NCBI GenBank assembly: GCA_004794655.1
Contig: SMMW01000211.1
Span: 310,001-374,000, forward strand
Reading direction: 5' to 3'
DNA from: Marisa cornuarietis
Taxonomy: Eukaryota > Mollusca > Gastropoda > Architaenioglossa > Ampullariidae
DNA length: 64,000 bases
Shown: piece after piece, positions 32,706 through 43,905 of the stretch
Numbering within the stretch: position 1 is the first letter of the stretch
Layout: every line of letters begins with the position of its first letter
Notes under the pieces: generated by a model
Told to the model about the DNA's origin: nothing
The model's database searches: none
What the model saw: the letters and a program-made list of their open reading frames with translations, nothing else
Program-made: the position numbers and the translations under genes

Positions 32706-33634
32706 GCATACACCATAAATGAACGTGCCTGTGCCCTAGTGCCAAGCACTTGACATGCTAATGACTGACTAGTGCTAAGATGACTTATCAACAGTACAAC
32801 AATGATTTAAAAATAGCGCTGGGAAGACTTCAAATACTGCCAGGATGACAGCTAGCAACCTCTCAATATTTGGATGATAGGATTCCAACCGTTACCAATC
32901 ATGATGGTGGTGGTGCTTGATGCCAGTTCACATTATGTTTATGATGAAGTATTATGAAAAATTTATTATTACTATTAATCATGATAAAGATGGTGGTGGT
33001 GCCAATAGTCAGCTTGATGCTGGCTACAGATGTTGATGGTGTCCCTGACTGGTTAGATTTTACATAGTTCCCCTCCTTTCTAATATGCTGCATAAAGGCG
33101 ATGTTTATGAGGGTGACAGTAGTTAAATTGACCCACCCTACTCTTCTGTTGGCCCTATCAGGCAGGTCCTACAATTGTGTCTCTTGGCTCTATCAGGCAT
33201 ATGTCTGTGACATGGCCAGTGGCACAGTCATAACTGAAACTTGTGACACAGGGAATGACTGTCATTTCAGTCACATCAGACAAACAGTCACAGCAACCAG
33301 ATGTTAGGAAGAGTTAGTCATCCTCTAGGGAGTGCTACTTTCAGGGTTTGCCCTATCCACAGAACAAGGGACAACAACTACTCTTTACTCCCTCCCTGTG
33401 TATTCTTTATCTTTGCATGAAAGAACGCTTGAAGTTATTAGCTTCCTCTTTGATATTAAAGTGATTAGATAAGTTACGTCTACAGTATTACCACTTTAAT
33501 TATATCTATAGTATTATCACTTAACATATTTCCAAATGTTTGGGGATAAAGGTACTGGAGGAGCACTGTTCTTTTGCCCTCATCTGCAGACATAATTGTA
33601 GGACATGCCTCATCCCTCTCTTTCCTTTGCATTC
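32706..33634. other. Intron, nothing recognised
   Basis: Contains GATGGTGGTGGTG at two places (32901 and 32988). No gene or element recognised. Confidence 0.4.
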
Positions 33635-35036
33635 CTTTGATGACTGAGAGATAACAGTGACACAAGGCAAGTCACTTTACTGAGAGATAACAGTGACACA
33701 AGGCAAGTCACTTTACTGAGAGATAACAGTGACACAAGGCAAGTCACTTTACTGAGAGATAACAGTGACACAAGGCAAGTCACTTTACTGAGATAACAGT
33801 GACACAAGGCAAGTCACTTTACTGAGAGATAACAGTGACACAAGGCAAGTCACTTTACTGAGAGATAACAGTGACACAAGGCAAGTCACTTTACTGAGAG
33901 ATAGCAATGACACAAGGCACTTAACTGAGAGATAACAGTGACACAAGGCAAGTAACTTTACTGAGAGATAACAGTGACACAAGGCACTTAACTGAGAGAT
34001 AACAGTGACACAAGGCAAGGCACTTTACTGAGAGATAACAGTGACACAAGGCAAGTCACTTTACTGAGAGATAACAGTGACACAAGGCACTTAACTGAGA
34101 GATAACAGTGACACAAGGCAAGTAACTTTACTGAGAGATACCAGTGACACAAGGCAAGTAACTTTACTGAGAGATAACAGTGACACAAGGCAAGGCACTT
34201 AACTGAGAGATAACAGTGACACAAGGCAAGTCACTTTACTCAGAGATAACAGACACAAGGCAAGGCACTTTACTCAGAGATAACAGTGACACAAGGCACT
34301 TAACTGAGAGATAACAGTGACACAAGGCACTTAACTGAGAGATAACAGTGACACAAGGCACTTACTGAGAGATAACAGTGACACAAGGCACTTAACTGAG
34401 AGATAACAGTGACACAAGGCACTTAACTGAGAGATAACAGTGACACAAGGCACTTAACTGAGAGATAACAGTGACACAAGGCGTCACTTAACTGAGAGAT
34501 AACAGTGACACAAGGCGTCACTTAACTGAGAGATAACAGTGACACAAGGCACTTAACTGAGAGATAACAGTGACACAAGGCACTTACTGAGAGATAACAG
34601 TGACACAAGTCACTTTACTGAGATAACAGTGACACAAGGCGTCACTTAACTGAGAGATAACAGTGACACAAGGCACTTAACTGAGAGATAACAGTGACAC
34701 AAGGCACTTAACTGAGAGATAACAGTGACACAAGGCACTTACTGAGAGATAACAGTGACACAAGTCACTTTACTGAGATAACAGTGACTCAAGGCACTTA
34801 ACTGAGAGATAACAGTGACACAAGGCACTTACTGAGAGATAACAGTGACACAAGTCACTTACTGAGAGATAACAGTGACACAAGGCACTTACTGAGAGAT
34901 AACAGTGACACAAGTCACTTTACTGAGATAACAGTGACACAAGTCACTTTACTGAGATAACAGTGACACAAGGCACTTACTGAGAGATAACAGTGACACA
35001 AGTCACTTTACTGAGATAACAGTGACACAAGGCATT
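33635..35036. repeat. Minisatellite of 31-36 bp, about 42 copies
   Basis: Core ACTGAGAGATAACAGTGACA followed by CAAGGCAAGTCACTTT (36-bp form) or CAAGGCACTTA (31-bp form). The 36-bp form dominates on the left, the 31-bp form and CAAGTCACTTT forms on the right, so length classes are spatially ordered. Antisense low-complexity open frames here are by-products. Confidence 0.95.
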
Positions 35037-36017
35037 CCAGTTACCAACAGGCATTTAGTCACCAGAGATAACTGGAAGTGACACTGCTGTTTTTGTGGTT
35101 TTGTGGCAAGTGTGCAAATACCAACAGACCACGATTTACTCGGCTGTTCTCTAAGTCAATTTCTAAACCAAGTGGAGTGGAGCACCCAGTTCTTCAGTAG
35201 CACCACAATGACAGGAACACTGGGCTAGTGATAATGTATATTGTAATAGCAATGTAGGAAGTGATATTGATATTCTAATAGGAATGTGTTGTGATACTTA
35301 TGTCCTAATAGCAATGTGATATGTGATATTCATGTTCTAATAACAGTATTGGTAGAAGGGGGTCGGTACAATATACCTAGTCCAGGCTGTAGGTAACACT
35401 GTCAAATAGCTGTAAATAAACTAGTGAGAGACATGGTGACAGTATGAAAACTGGGTCCTAGTATTGTTAATGAACTTTGAATTAGTCTTTGACAGGTGAT
35501 GATACAGGAGCTCTGGCCTACTTGAAGACAGGTGACCCATGAAGTATGATATTCTGTAAGACAGGTGAAGGTATGTGACATCACAAACAACATGACTAGT
35601 CACAGGAGCTGCTCACTTACCATGGGACCCTTTGCTCTTCATTACACAGTTAGGTATATATTCCAGGTGTTCTTACTTGCTCCGGAAGTCGCACTGCAAA
35701 TTTCGAGTCGAAATCCTTCCGAGAAACTAAATCCCACAAGCTAGTAAGGAGGCCAGAGCAGATGCTGACTTTGTGTCGGTCACTTGTTTACGGCAGGTAA
35801 GCAGCTCAGGTAGCAAGGAAAACAAGGCGTCGGATAGAGGAATCCTTTACAGGTGTACTTGTCTGGAATAGATGAACACCTCTCAGGTGTGTCTGTCTGA
35901 GAGCACCGCCCTGACATGGAAGTCAACTCGCCATTGTTGTCAAAACGCTTTCCTTGCCCACTCTCATCCACCCCGGTTGGAAGCACAGCAGCATACCCTG
36001 AGAATGCCGCCCCTTAC
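35037..36017. other. Intron, short tandem repeat at 35225-35345
   Basis: Three imperfect units of about 35 bp containing CTAATAGSAATGTG and TGATATT at 35225-35345. The interval from 35640 rises in GC towards the candidate exon at 36018. No known gene recognised. Confidence 0.4.
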
Positions 36018-36176
36018 CTCGCCTTTGCAACACCACCAGAGAGGGCGCTGCCCCCCATCAGGTCACAGCGTTCTCGAAACATCATGGCCAGCAACTCCGG
36101 GGTTTCAACGAAAATGCTGTTCTCCCTCCGAGAGGAAGGCGAGAAAGAGAGAAAGTGGGGTGGGTGGGTGAGCCAG
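36018..36176 (-). CDS. Candidate extra exon in the dystrophin-like gene (uncertain)
   Basis: The minus strand has a plausible acceptor (CAGTTCCCTACAG) at 36176, a consensus-like donor (GGCGAG followed by GTAAGG) at 36018, and an open frame between them ending FVETPELLAMMFRERCDLMG then GSALSGGVAKA. Length is 159 bp, a multiple of 3. Against it: its open frame is phase 2 to 2, while the flanking exons (40823 and 22399) join in phase 0, and in phase 0 it contains a TGA. It could be an alternative 5' exon of a short isoform, a poison exon, or chance in a GC-rich stretch. No family similarity was recognised. Confidence 0.22.
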
Positions 36177-36317
36177 CTGTAGGGAACTGGGAAGATAAGC
36201 GGCGCCCCAGGCGCCTGGTGCAGGTCGGCGCTGTGCGGGGAGACTGATGACTGAACAGCCTGGCCAGACCCCTCAAGACACCCAGGCCCCGACAACCCAG
36301 GCCGCTAACGAGCAAAG

Positions 36318-36840
36318 GCTGTGCCACTAATTAGCGCAGTGTTGGTCAGACACACAACACATCAGACTGTGTCAGTGCCACTAATTAGCGCAGTGTTGGC
36401 GAGGTTAGCGTTCTGTGCCTGTATGCTAGTCAGACACACCACACATCAGACTGTGTCAGTGCCACTAATTAGCGCAGTGTTGGCGAGGTTAGCGTTCTGT
36501 GCCTGTATGCTAGTCAGACACACCACACATCAGACTGTGTCAGTGCCACTAATTAGCGCAGTGTTGGCGAGGTTAGCGTTCTGTGCCTGTATGCTAGTCA
36601 GACACACCACACATCAGACTGTGTCAGTGCCACTAATTAGCGCAGTGTTGGCGAGGTTAGCGTTCTGTGCCTGTATGCTAGTCAGACACACCACACATAC
36701 TGACTGTGTCAGTGCCACTAATTAGCGCAGTGTTGTTCAGACACACCACACATCAGACTGTGCCACTAATTAGCGCAGTGTTGGCGAGGTTAGCGTTTCC
36801 TGCCTGTATGCTAGTCAGACACACCACACATACTGACTGG
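36318..36840. repeat. 84-bp minisatellite, about 6 copies
   Basis: Unit contains GTGCCACTAATTAGCGCAGT, GTTGGCGAGGTTAGCGTTCT, GTGCCTGTATGCTAGTCAGA and CACACCACACATCAGACTGT. The central copies are virtually identical; the first and a later copy lack the middle 36-bp portion. Period 84 is divisible by 3, so a spurious 134-codon frame stays open. Confidence 0.95.
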
Positions 36841-36899
36841 TCCTGATGCACTGCCATGCCTGGGCTATGCTGTGCGTATGTGTGTGTGTGTGTGTGTGT

Positions 36900-37640
36900 A
36901 ACCCTGATAAGTCACACAGTGCCAGCCTAATGCAGTGGCGTTGGAACCAGGGAGGGGGGTGGGTCAAGGGGGCAGCCGTCCCCTCAAGAAAGGTAGTGAG
37001 AGGACAACGCCGTTCACTGTCAGTATGGAGTTTGCACCCTCCCCTCCCCCCACCTGCCAAAGCCGAGCATCTTCCTACGCTACTGCTATGCCGTGCGTGC
37101 ACATGCGTGTGTACGTGTATGTCTATGTGTGCGCGTGAATGGAGAAGTCTGTTTGACGCTGAACATGGTCTACACGTGGTCTACACGTCTAGATACTGCA
37201 AGGTCGGGAGGGGAGCAGGTGTGGGGGAGTGTCTGTTATCAGTACACCAGCCTCTGGCTGACGTCAGGGATGTATAAGCCGCGCCACATCTCTCGCTCGC
37301 CGCACTTGCTGTCTGGTGGTTCGCGCGCGCCGCATAACCTCCTCTCCCCTCCCGGTGCGCACGCGCGTCTGCAGTTGCGCACTCGTCCTGTCGGTTTTTG
37401 TAGGTTCGTATGCATGTCTATAGATACATGTCTAAATATATCGACATAATCTTGAGCCCAGGGAAATCTGTATGTGCGTGCGTATTGTCAGAACGCCTGA
37501 CAGGAGAAGGCATTTCACCCCCCCCCCCAACCTCAGTCTCCGGACCGACACTTCCCGGTGCTAGGGTCACGTGACTTGAGGAATGATTCGCGGCGCAACG
37601 TGAGGGTGCGATCGCATTTCTTGCAGAAGAGGAAAAAACG
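36900..37640. promoter_or_regulatory. GC/CpG-rich block inside the intron, possible internal promoter (weak)
   Basis: This is distinctly richer in CpG than the surrounding intron, notably 37275-37400 with GTTCGCGCGCGCCGCATAA and GGTGCGCACGCGCGTC. On the plus strand, ATGTATAAGCCGCGCC at 37268 resembles a TATA box followed by a CpG-rich start region, but the host gene is on the minus strand. Unmethylated CpG density, an internal promoter or an unrelated GC-rich repeat would all look like this. Includes repeat copy 2 (37005-37085). Confidence 0.25.
37005..37088. repeat. Unclassified interspersed repeat, copy 2
   Basis: Matches 25483-25572 in TTCACTGTCAGTATGGAGT, TTTGCACCC, a C-rich run, AAAGCCGAGCATCTTCCTAC and GCTACTG, in the same orientation. 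Confidence 0.7.
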
Positions 37641-37674
37641 CTTTTACAATGATGTGTGGTGCCGGGCTGACCTG

Positions 37675-38610
37675 CCTGTGGTGAATATGACACAATAATT
37701 ATCACTTGTGGTGAATATGGCACACAATAATTATCACTTGTGGTGAATATGACACACAATGATTATCATTTGTGGTGAATATGGCACACAATAATTATCA
37801 CTTGTGGTGAACATGGCACACAATGATTATCACTTGTAGTGAACATGGCACACAATAATTATCACTTGTGGTGAATATGACACAACAATTATCACTTGTG
37901 GTGAATATGACACACAATAATTATCACTTGTGGTGAATATGACACAACAATTATCACTTGTGGTGAATATGACACACAATAATTATCACTTGTGGTGAAT
38001 ATGACACAACAATTATCACTTGTGGTGAATATGACACACAATAATTATCACTTGTGGTGAATATGACACAACAATTATCACTTGTGGTGAATATGACACA
38101 CAATAATTATCACTTGTGGTGAATATGACACAACAATTATCACTTGTGGTGAATATGACACACAATAATTATCACTTGTGGTGAATATGACACAACAATT
38201 ATCACTTGTGGTGAATATGACACACAATAATTATCACTTGTGGTGAATATGACACACAATAATTATCACTTGTGGTGAATATGACACACAATGATTATCA
38301 CTTGTGGTGAATATGGCACACAATAATTATCACTTGGGGTGAATATGACACACAATAAATATCACTTGTGATGAATATGGCACACGATATCGCTCGTGAA
38401 TATGGTACACAATATCACTTGTGAATATGGTACACAATATCACTTGTGAATATGGTACACAATATCACTTGTGAATATGGTACACAATATCACTTGTGAA
38501 TATAGTACACAATATCACTTGTGAATATAGTACACAATATCGCTTGTGAATATGGTACACAATATCACTTGTGAATATGGTACACGATGTCACTTGTGGT
38601 GAATATGTCA
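37675..38610. repeat. Two joined minisatellites: about 30/32 bp, then about 24 bp
   Basis: From 37675 to about 38390 the unit is TGGTGAATATGACACACAAT followed by AATTATCACTTG. 32-bp (ACACACAATAATT) and 30-bp (ACACAACAATT) forms alternate regularly between 37860 and 38220, i.e. a dimeric higher-order unit of 62 bp. From 38391 the unit shortens to GAATATGGTACACAATATCACTTGT-like copies, evidently a derivative. Confidence 0.95.
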
Positions 38611-38778
38611 CACGCTATCACCTGTCATCATTAATATTAATATCAAGTGCCCGAACTTCGATAAAACCCTCCTTTCCTCAAACAAATGCACTTTAGTGAA
38701 GCACTGTACCATCAACACATACCCACCATGGTGCCTTCTCCTCACTCTACAAGCTTTACTTACTTACATGACACTACA

Positions 38779-39412
38779 TTCTGTAGTCACGAAGTCACTG
38801 GGAGAGCGTGCAGGGTATCTACCTTGCAAAATGACGTCACGAAGTCACTGAGAGAGCGTGCTGGGTATCTGTCTTGCAAAATGACGTCAAGAAGTCACTG
38901 AGAGAGCGTGCAGGGTATCTACCTTGCAAAATGACGTCACGAAGTCACTGGGAGAGCGTGCAGGGTATCTACCTTGCAAAATGACGTCACGAAGTCACTG
39001 GGAGAGCGTGCAGGGTATCTACCTTGCAAAATGACGTCACGAAGTCACTGAGAGAGCGTGCAGGGTATCTACCTTGCAAAATGACGTCACGAAGTCACTG
39101 GGAGAGCGTGCAGGGTATCTACCTTGCAAAATGACGTCACGAAGTCACTGGGAGAGCGTGCAGGGTATCTACCTTGCAAAATGACGTCACGAAGTCACTG
39201 GGAGAGCGTGCTGGGTATCTGTCTTGCAAAATGATCTCGTGGTGTCACTGGGAGAGCGTGATGGGTATCTGTCTTGCAAAATGATGTCGTGGTGTCACTG
39301 GGAGAGCGTGCTGGGTATCTGTCTTGCAAAATGATGTCGTGGTGTCACTGGGAGAGCGTGATGGGTATCTGTCTTGCAAAATGATGTCGTGGTGTCATTG
39401 GGGAGAGCGTTG
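38779..39412. repeat. 50-bp minisatellite, about 12 copies, with CRE palindromes
   Basis: Unit: ACGAAGTCACTGGGAGAGCG, TGCAGGGTATCTACCTTGC and AAAATGACGTC. Eight successive unit junctions spell the perfect palindrome TGACGTCA, the CREB/ATF consensus, at 50-bp spacing (about 38832 to 39182). In the last four units the junction has mutated to TGATGTCGT or TGATCTCGT. Confidence 0.95.
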
Positions 39413-39554
39413 GTAAGAAAAAGAGTATAGATAAAAGGGCCAGTGAGGGAGAAACAAGAAAAGGGGTGGACCAGCTTTGTCACCCAGCCTCTCTCTGGCT
39501 GGGTGTTCATCCCCGGCACGAGAAGCCGGGCCCACGGGGCCCAGTCACTAGCCA

Positions 39555-39715
39555 GTCTACAGCAGCAACAGCATGTCACAAGCCAGGAGTTTACAGAAGT
39601 CACAAGCCAGGAGTCTACAGCAGTCACAAGCCAGGAGTCTACAGCAGCAACAGCATGTCACAAGCCAGGAGTCTACAGCAGTCACAAGCCAGGAGTCTAC
39701 AGAAGTGACAAAATG
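39555..39715. repeat. 24-bp minisatellite
   Basis: About six units of CACAAGCCAGGAGTCTACAG followed by CAGT or AAGT, two of them enlarged by CAGCAACAGCATGT. Confidence 0.9.
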
Positions 39716-39784
39716 TGTTGACGTGGCGAGGCCTTGGTTTTCCAGGTAGACAGGAAGATCATCAACAATCTTTGTACGTACTGA

Positions 39785-40364
39785 GGAAATACCTCAGTTG
39801 TGTCAATTATCTGTCAACACTTGTCCTGCAAGTACCCGGACACATCACGTGTACTCAGGAAATACCTCAGTTGTGTTAATTATCTGTGAACACTTCTGTT
39901 GTCCTGCAAGTACCCGGAGACATCACGTGTACTCAGGAAATACCTCAGTTGTGTCAATTATCTGTCAACACTTGTCCTGCAAGTACCCGGACACATCACG
40001 TGTACTCAGGAAATACCTCAGTTGTGTTAATTATCTGTGAACACTTCTGTTGTCCTGCAAGTACCCGGAGACATCACGTGTACTCAGGAAATACCTCAGT
40101 TGTGTCAATTATCTGTCAACACTTGTCCTGCAAGTACCCGGACACATCACGTGTACTCAGGAAATACCTCAGTTGTGTTAATTATCTGTGAACACTTCTG
40201 TTGTCCTGCAAGTACCCGGAGACATCACGTGTACTCAGGAAATACCTCAGTTGTGTCACTTATCTGTCAACACTTGTCCTGCAAGTACCCGGACACATCA
40301 CGTGTACTCAGGAAATACCTCAGTTGTGTCAATTATCTGTCAACACTTGTCCTACAAGTACCCG
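39785..40364. repeat. Dimeric minisatellite, about 73 + 78 bp
   Basis: Two alternating monomer types: one has GTCAATTATCTGTCAACACTT, the other GTTAATTATCTGTGAACACTT with an extra CTGTT. Both continue GTCCTGCAAGTACCCGGA and ACATCACGTGTACTCAGG. The dimer of about 150 bp repeats nearly perfectly three times or more. Confidence 0.93.
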
Positions 40365-40640
40365 TCACAATGTCACGGGATGTATTTGTGTTACCGTGTC
40401 ACAAAAACGTCACGCACGTCACAATGTCACGGGATGTATGTGTGTTACCGTGCCACAAAAACGTCACGCACGTCATAATGTCATGGGATGTATGTGTGTT
40501 ACCGTGTCACAGAACGTCACGCACGTCATACTGTCACGGGATGTATGTGTGTTACCGTGTCACAGAACGTCACGCACGTCATACTGTCACGGGATGTATG
40601 TGTGTTACCGTGTCACAGAACGTCACGCATGTCAGTGACA
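40365..40640. repeat. 53-bp minisatellite, 5 copies
   Basis: Unit contains TGTCACGGGATGTATGTGTG, TTACCGTGTCACAGAACGTC and ACGCACGTCA. It follows the preceding dimeric array directly; no spacer is visible. Confidence 0.92.
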
Positions 40641-40689
40641 TTGGATAACAGTGAACATGAGGGATGCGAGTGCGCCCTCACTTCCTGTG

Positions 40690-40705
40690 ACTGTGTCTGT
40701 GTGAT

Positions 40706-40737
<32 letters not shown>

Positions 40738-40752
40738 TGTGTGTGTGTGTAC
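40690..40752. repeat. GT/GA/GT microsatellite
   Basis: Compound run of (GT)n, (GA)n and (GT)n about 70 bp from the donor of the exon ending at 40823. Confidence 0.9.
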
Positions 40753-40822
40753 TGGATAAAGAAACAGCACGTTGTTACAATGTGCTCATCAGTATCTATG
40801 AGGTCAGTACTGGTCCTCATAC

Positions 40823-41040
40823 CTCAGCCTGTGTTGCAGGGTCGCACGGTGGGGCCAGGTGCGGAGGTGACGAGATGAGAGAGGTCAGCGTCGATGATGG
40901 GGCGGTGGACGATAACAATGGCGGAGCGTTGGTGTTTGGTTGGCGAACAGTGAAAGCCAGCTGCGCCCGGGGCAGTTGTTGGAAGAGACACATGAGGTAG
41001 GTCATCAGCGACTTCTTGTCCGGACTCTCAACGTTGACAT
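40823..41040 (-). CDS. DMD: Dystrophin-like exon: end of CH2 and hinge 1
   Basis: A 218-bp exon: two bases completing aspartate, then 72 codons. DVNVESPDKKSLMTYLMCLF followed by QQLP matches vertebrate DVDTTYPDKKSILMYITSLF and QVLPQ, the last helices of the second calponin-homology domain. The rest (LAFTVRQPNTNAPPLLSSTA, then serine/threonine/proline-rich sequence to CDPATQAE) is hinge 1, much shorter and different in sequence from vertebrate hinge 1. Acceptor GGTCGCCAG has a poor pyrimidine tract; donor is GAG followed by GTATGA. Exit phase 0 joins directly to the 22399 exon. Confidence 0.93.
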
Positions 41041-41044
41041 CTGG

Positions 41045-41372
41045 CGACCATCAACTATACATCAACTGTACATCAACAATGCATCAACTGTACATGAACT
41101 ATACATCAACTGTACATCAACAATGCATCAACTGTACATGAACTATACATCAACTGTACATCAACAATGCATCAACTGTACATGAACTATACATCAACTG
41201 TACATGAACTATACATCACCTGTACATCAACAATACATCACCTATACATCAACTGCACACCAATTGTACATCAACTATACATCAGCTGTACATCAACTGT
41301 ACATCAACAATACATCACCTATACATCAACTGCACACCAATTGTACATCAACTGTACATCAACAATTGTTAT
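41045..41372. repeat. 12-bp-based minisatellite
   Basis: Repeats of CATCAACTGTAC, CATGAACTATA and CATCAACAATG arranged in larger units of about 60 bp. It begins about 5 bp from the acceptor of the exon at 41040, so it forms the upstream side of that splice site and may explain its poor polypyrimidine tract. Confidence 0.93.
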
Positions 41373-41529
41373 GAACATGTGTTACCACCCATGAACGTCG
41401 AAGTAACGAGGTTGTCGCCCTTGATTGAATAGCGATTATGACCCCTGGTTTGAATGTTGATAGGGGGCGTTGTTCAGAAATTGGAAGAAGAAGCAGACGT
41501 GAGCGTCTAGGAAAAAGAGGAATTTGGTA

Positions 41530-41935
41530 CAGAGGTTGGAATTAATAGTACTGTGTGGATTAATATTAACTGTGTGAAGAAATAGCAACTGTGTGGATAA
41601 ATAGTAACTGTGTGGATACATATTAACGGTGTAAAGAAATATTAACTGTATGGAGAAAGAGTAACTGTGTGGAGAAATATTAACTGTGTGGTTCCTCGAT
41701 TTATTAATTTTCTCAACTGCTGTGTGATCTCTTGAGAAGATCGTAGAACTGTGTGGAGAAATATTATCTGTGTGGTTCCTCGATTTACTAATTTTCTCAA
41801 CTGCTGTGTGATCTCTTGAGAAGATCGTAGAACTGTGTGGAGAAATATTATCTGTGTGGTTCCTCGATTTACTAATTTTCTCAACTGCTGTGTGATCTCT
41901 TGAGAAGATCGTAGAACTGTGTGGATTTACCTACT
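41530..41935. repeat. Minisatellite with 22-bp and 84-bp units
   Basis: Left part: units like AACTGTGTGGATAAATAGT. Right part: three nearly identical 84-bp units containing TGTGTGGTTCCTCGATTTA, ATTTTCTCAACTGCTGTGTG and ATCTCTTGAGAAGATCGTAG. Confidence 0.9.
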
Positions 41936-42234
41936 GTGGAAGTTTTATTGACTTGATCATTTGTCTGCCGTTAGACTGTCGGAGTTATTTGGTGAATGTA
42001 GGCTGTCCGTATGATCAACGCCAGAGAGCAAGACTGAAAGAGGGGAACTGTTTGCCGTGTCGACCCTTTCCCCCCCCCCCCCAACAACAGAAGAAGAGAG
42101 AACTTGAAGGACTTTAATATAAACTGCTTAGATATATTTGTTTCGGTGCAAACTCAGTGTAGAATATTTGTGCTGAAGTTTTCTGTTGTTATTTAGTAAA
42201 GTATATATTTACGTTCACCCGATTAATAGAAACG

Positions 42235-42350
42235 TTCGAGCCCATGTGCAGGTCTTTGTATTTTGTTGTGTGAAAGGACACGTGAAGAAGGCTGTGAGGC
42301 CAGTGTGTGTTGTGTGTGACCTGTCCACACTTTCCCTGCGTTCTTGACAA
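42235..42350. repeat. Duplicated segment, copy 1
   Basis: About 110 bp with CATGTGCAGGTCTTTGTA, TTTTGTTGTGTGAAAGGACA, GAGGCCAGTGTGTGTTGTG and GTGACCTGTCCACAC. It matches 45058-45165 at most positions in the same order and orientation. Copy 1 is followed by a short stretch (42350-42400) of the 12-bp repeat type seen at 41045. Confidence 0.85.
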
Positions 42351-42574
42351 CAATACATCGACTGTACATCAACAATACATCAACCATACATCCAGCGTGC
42401 ACATCGTCACTACCACACTACGACAGCCACACTGCACAGCCCACCAGCTACTATATATGCTCGTCCTACCAAATATCCCGGCATTCCCCGCACAAATCCC
42501 CTCTGGCGATCCGATGTAATATCGCTGCCTGATCCAGCACCTCTTGTGATCAGATGTGATTAATTATTAATTAG

Positions 42575-43905
42575 TGTCTACTATTACACGTCTACTATTC
42601 CACATGTCTACTAGTCTACACGTCTACTATTCCACATGTCTACACGTCTACTATTCCACGTTTACTAGTCTACGTGTCTACTATTCCACATGTCTACTAG
42701 TCTACACGTCTACTATTCCACGTTTACTAGTCTACGTGTCTACTATTCCACATGTCTACTAGTCTACTATTCCACATGTCTACTAGTCTACACGTCTACT
42801 ATTCCACATGTCTACACGTCTACTATTCCACGTTTACTAGTCTACGTGTCTACTATTCCACATGTCTACTAGTCTACACGTCTACTATTCCACGTTTACT
42901 AGTCTACGTGTCTACTATTCCACATGTCTACTAGTCTACTATTCCACATGTCTACTAGTCTACACGTCTACTATTCCACATGTCTACTAGTCTACTATTC
43001 CACATGTCTACTATTCTAGGTGTCTACTATTCCACATGTCTAATATTCCACATGTCTACTAGTCTACACGTCTACTATTCCACATGTCTACTATTCCACG
43101 TCTAATATTCCACATGTCTACACGTCTACTATTCCACATGTCTACTAGTCTACATGTCTAATATTCTACATGTCTTTTATTCCACATGTATACTATTCTA
43201 CGTGTCTACTATTCCACATGTCTAATATTCTACATGTCTTTTATTCCACACGTCTACTATTCTACATGTCTACTAGTCTACGTGTCTAATATTCTACATG
43301 TCTTTTATTCCACACGTCTACTATTCTACATGTCTACTAGTCTACGTGTCTAATATTCTACATGTCTTTTATTCCACATGTATACTATTCTACGTGTCTA
43401 CTTTTCCACATGTCTAATATTCTACGTCTTTTATTCCACATGTCTAATATTCTACGTCTTTTATTCCACACGTCTACTATTCTACGTGTCTACTATTCCA
43501 CATGTCTAATATTCTACATGTCTTTTATTCCACACGTCTACTATTCTACGTGTCTACTATTCCACATGTCTAATAATCTACATGTCTTTTATTCCACACG
43601 TCTACTATTCTACGTGCCTACTATTCCACATGTCTAATAATCTACATGTCTTTTATTCCACACGTCTACTATTCTACGTGTCTACTATTCCACATGTCTA
43701 ATAATCTACATGTCTTTTATTCCACATGTCTAATAATCTACGTGTCTACTATTCCACATGTCTAATATTCTACATGTCTTTTATTCCACACGTCTACTAT
43801 TCTACGTGCCTACTATTCCACATGTCTTCTACTAGTCTACGTGTCTAATATTCCACATGTCTACTAGTCTACGTGTCTACTATTCCACGTCTATTTGTCA
43901 AGGAT
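42575..43905. repeat. Short-unit array (TCTACTATTCCACATG type), block 1
   Basis: Tandem words TCTACTATTCCACATG, TCTACTAGTCTACACG, TCTAATATTCTACATG and TCTTTTATTCCACA in changing order; basic unit about 13-16 bp with higher-order blocks of 60-70 bp. Same family as 45165-46128. Confidence 0.95.

Noticed and set aside
33635..35036. Regularly spaced repeats that might suggest a CRISPR array
   Set aside because: Units are contiguous tandem copies with no unique spacers, in a clearly eukaryotic intron, and no cas genes are present.
36321..36725. 134-codon repeat frame
   Set aside because: The 84-bp minisatellite period is a multiple of three; no other coding evidence.
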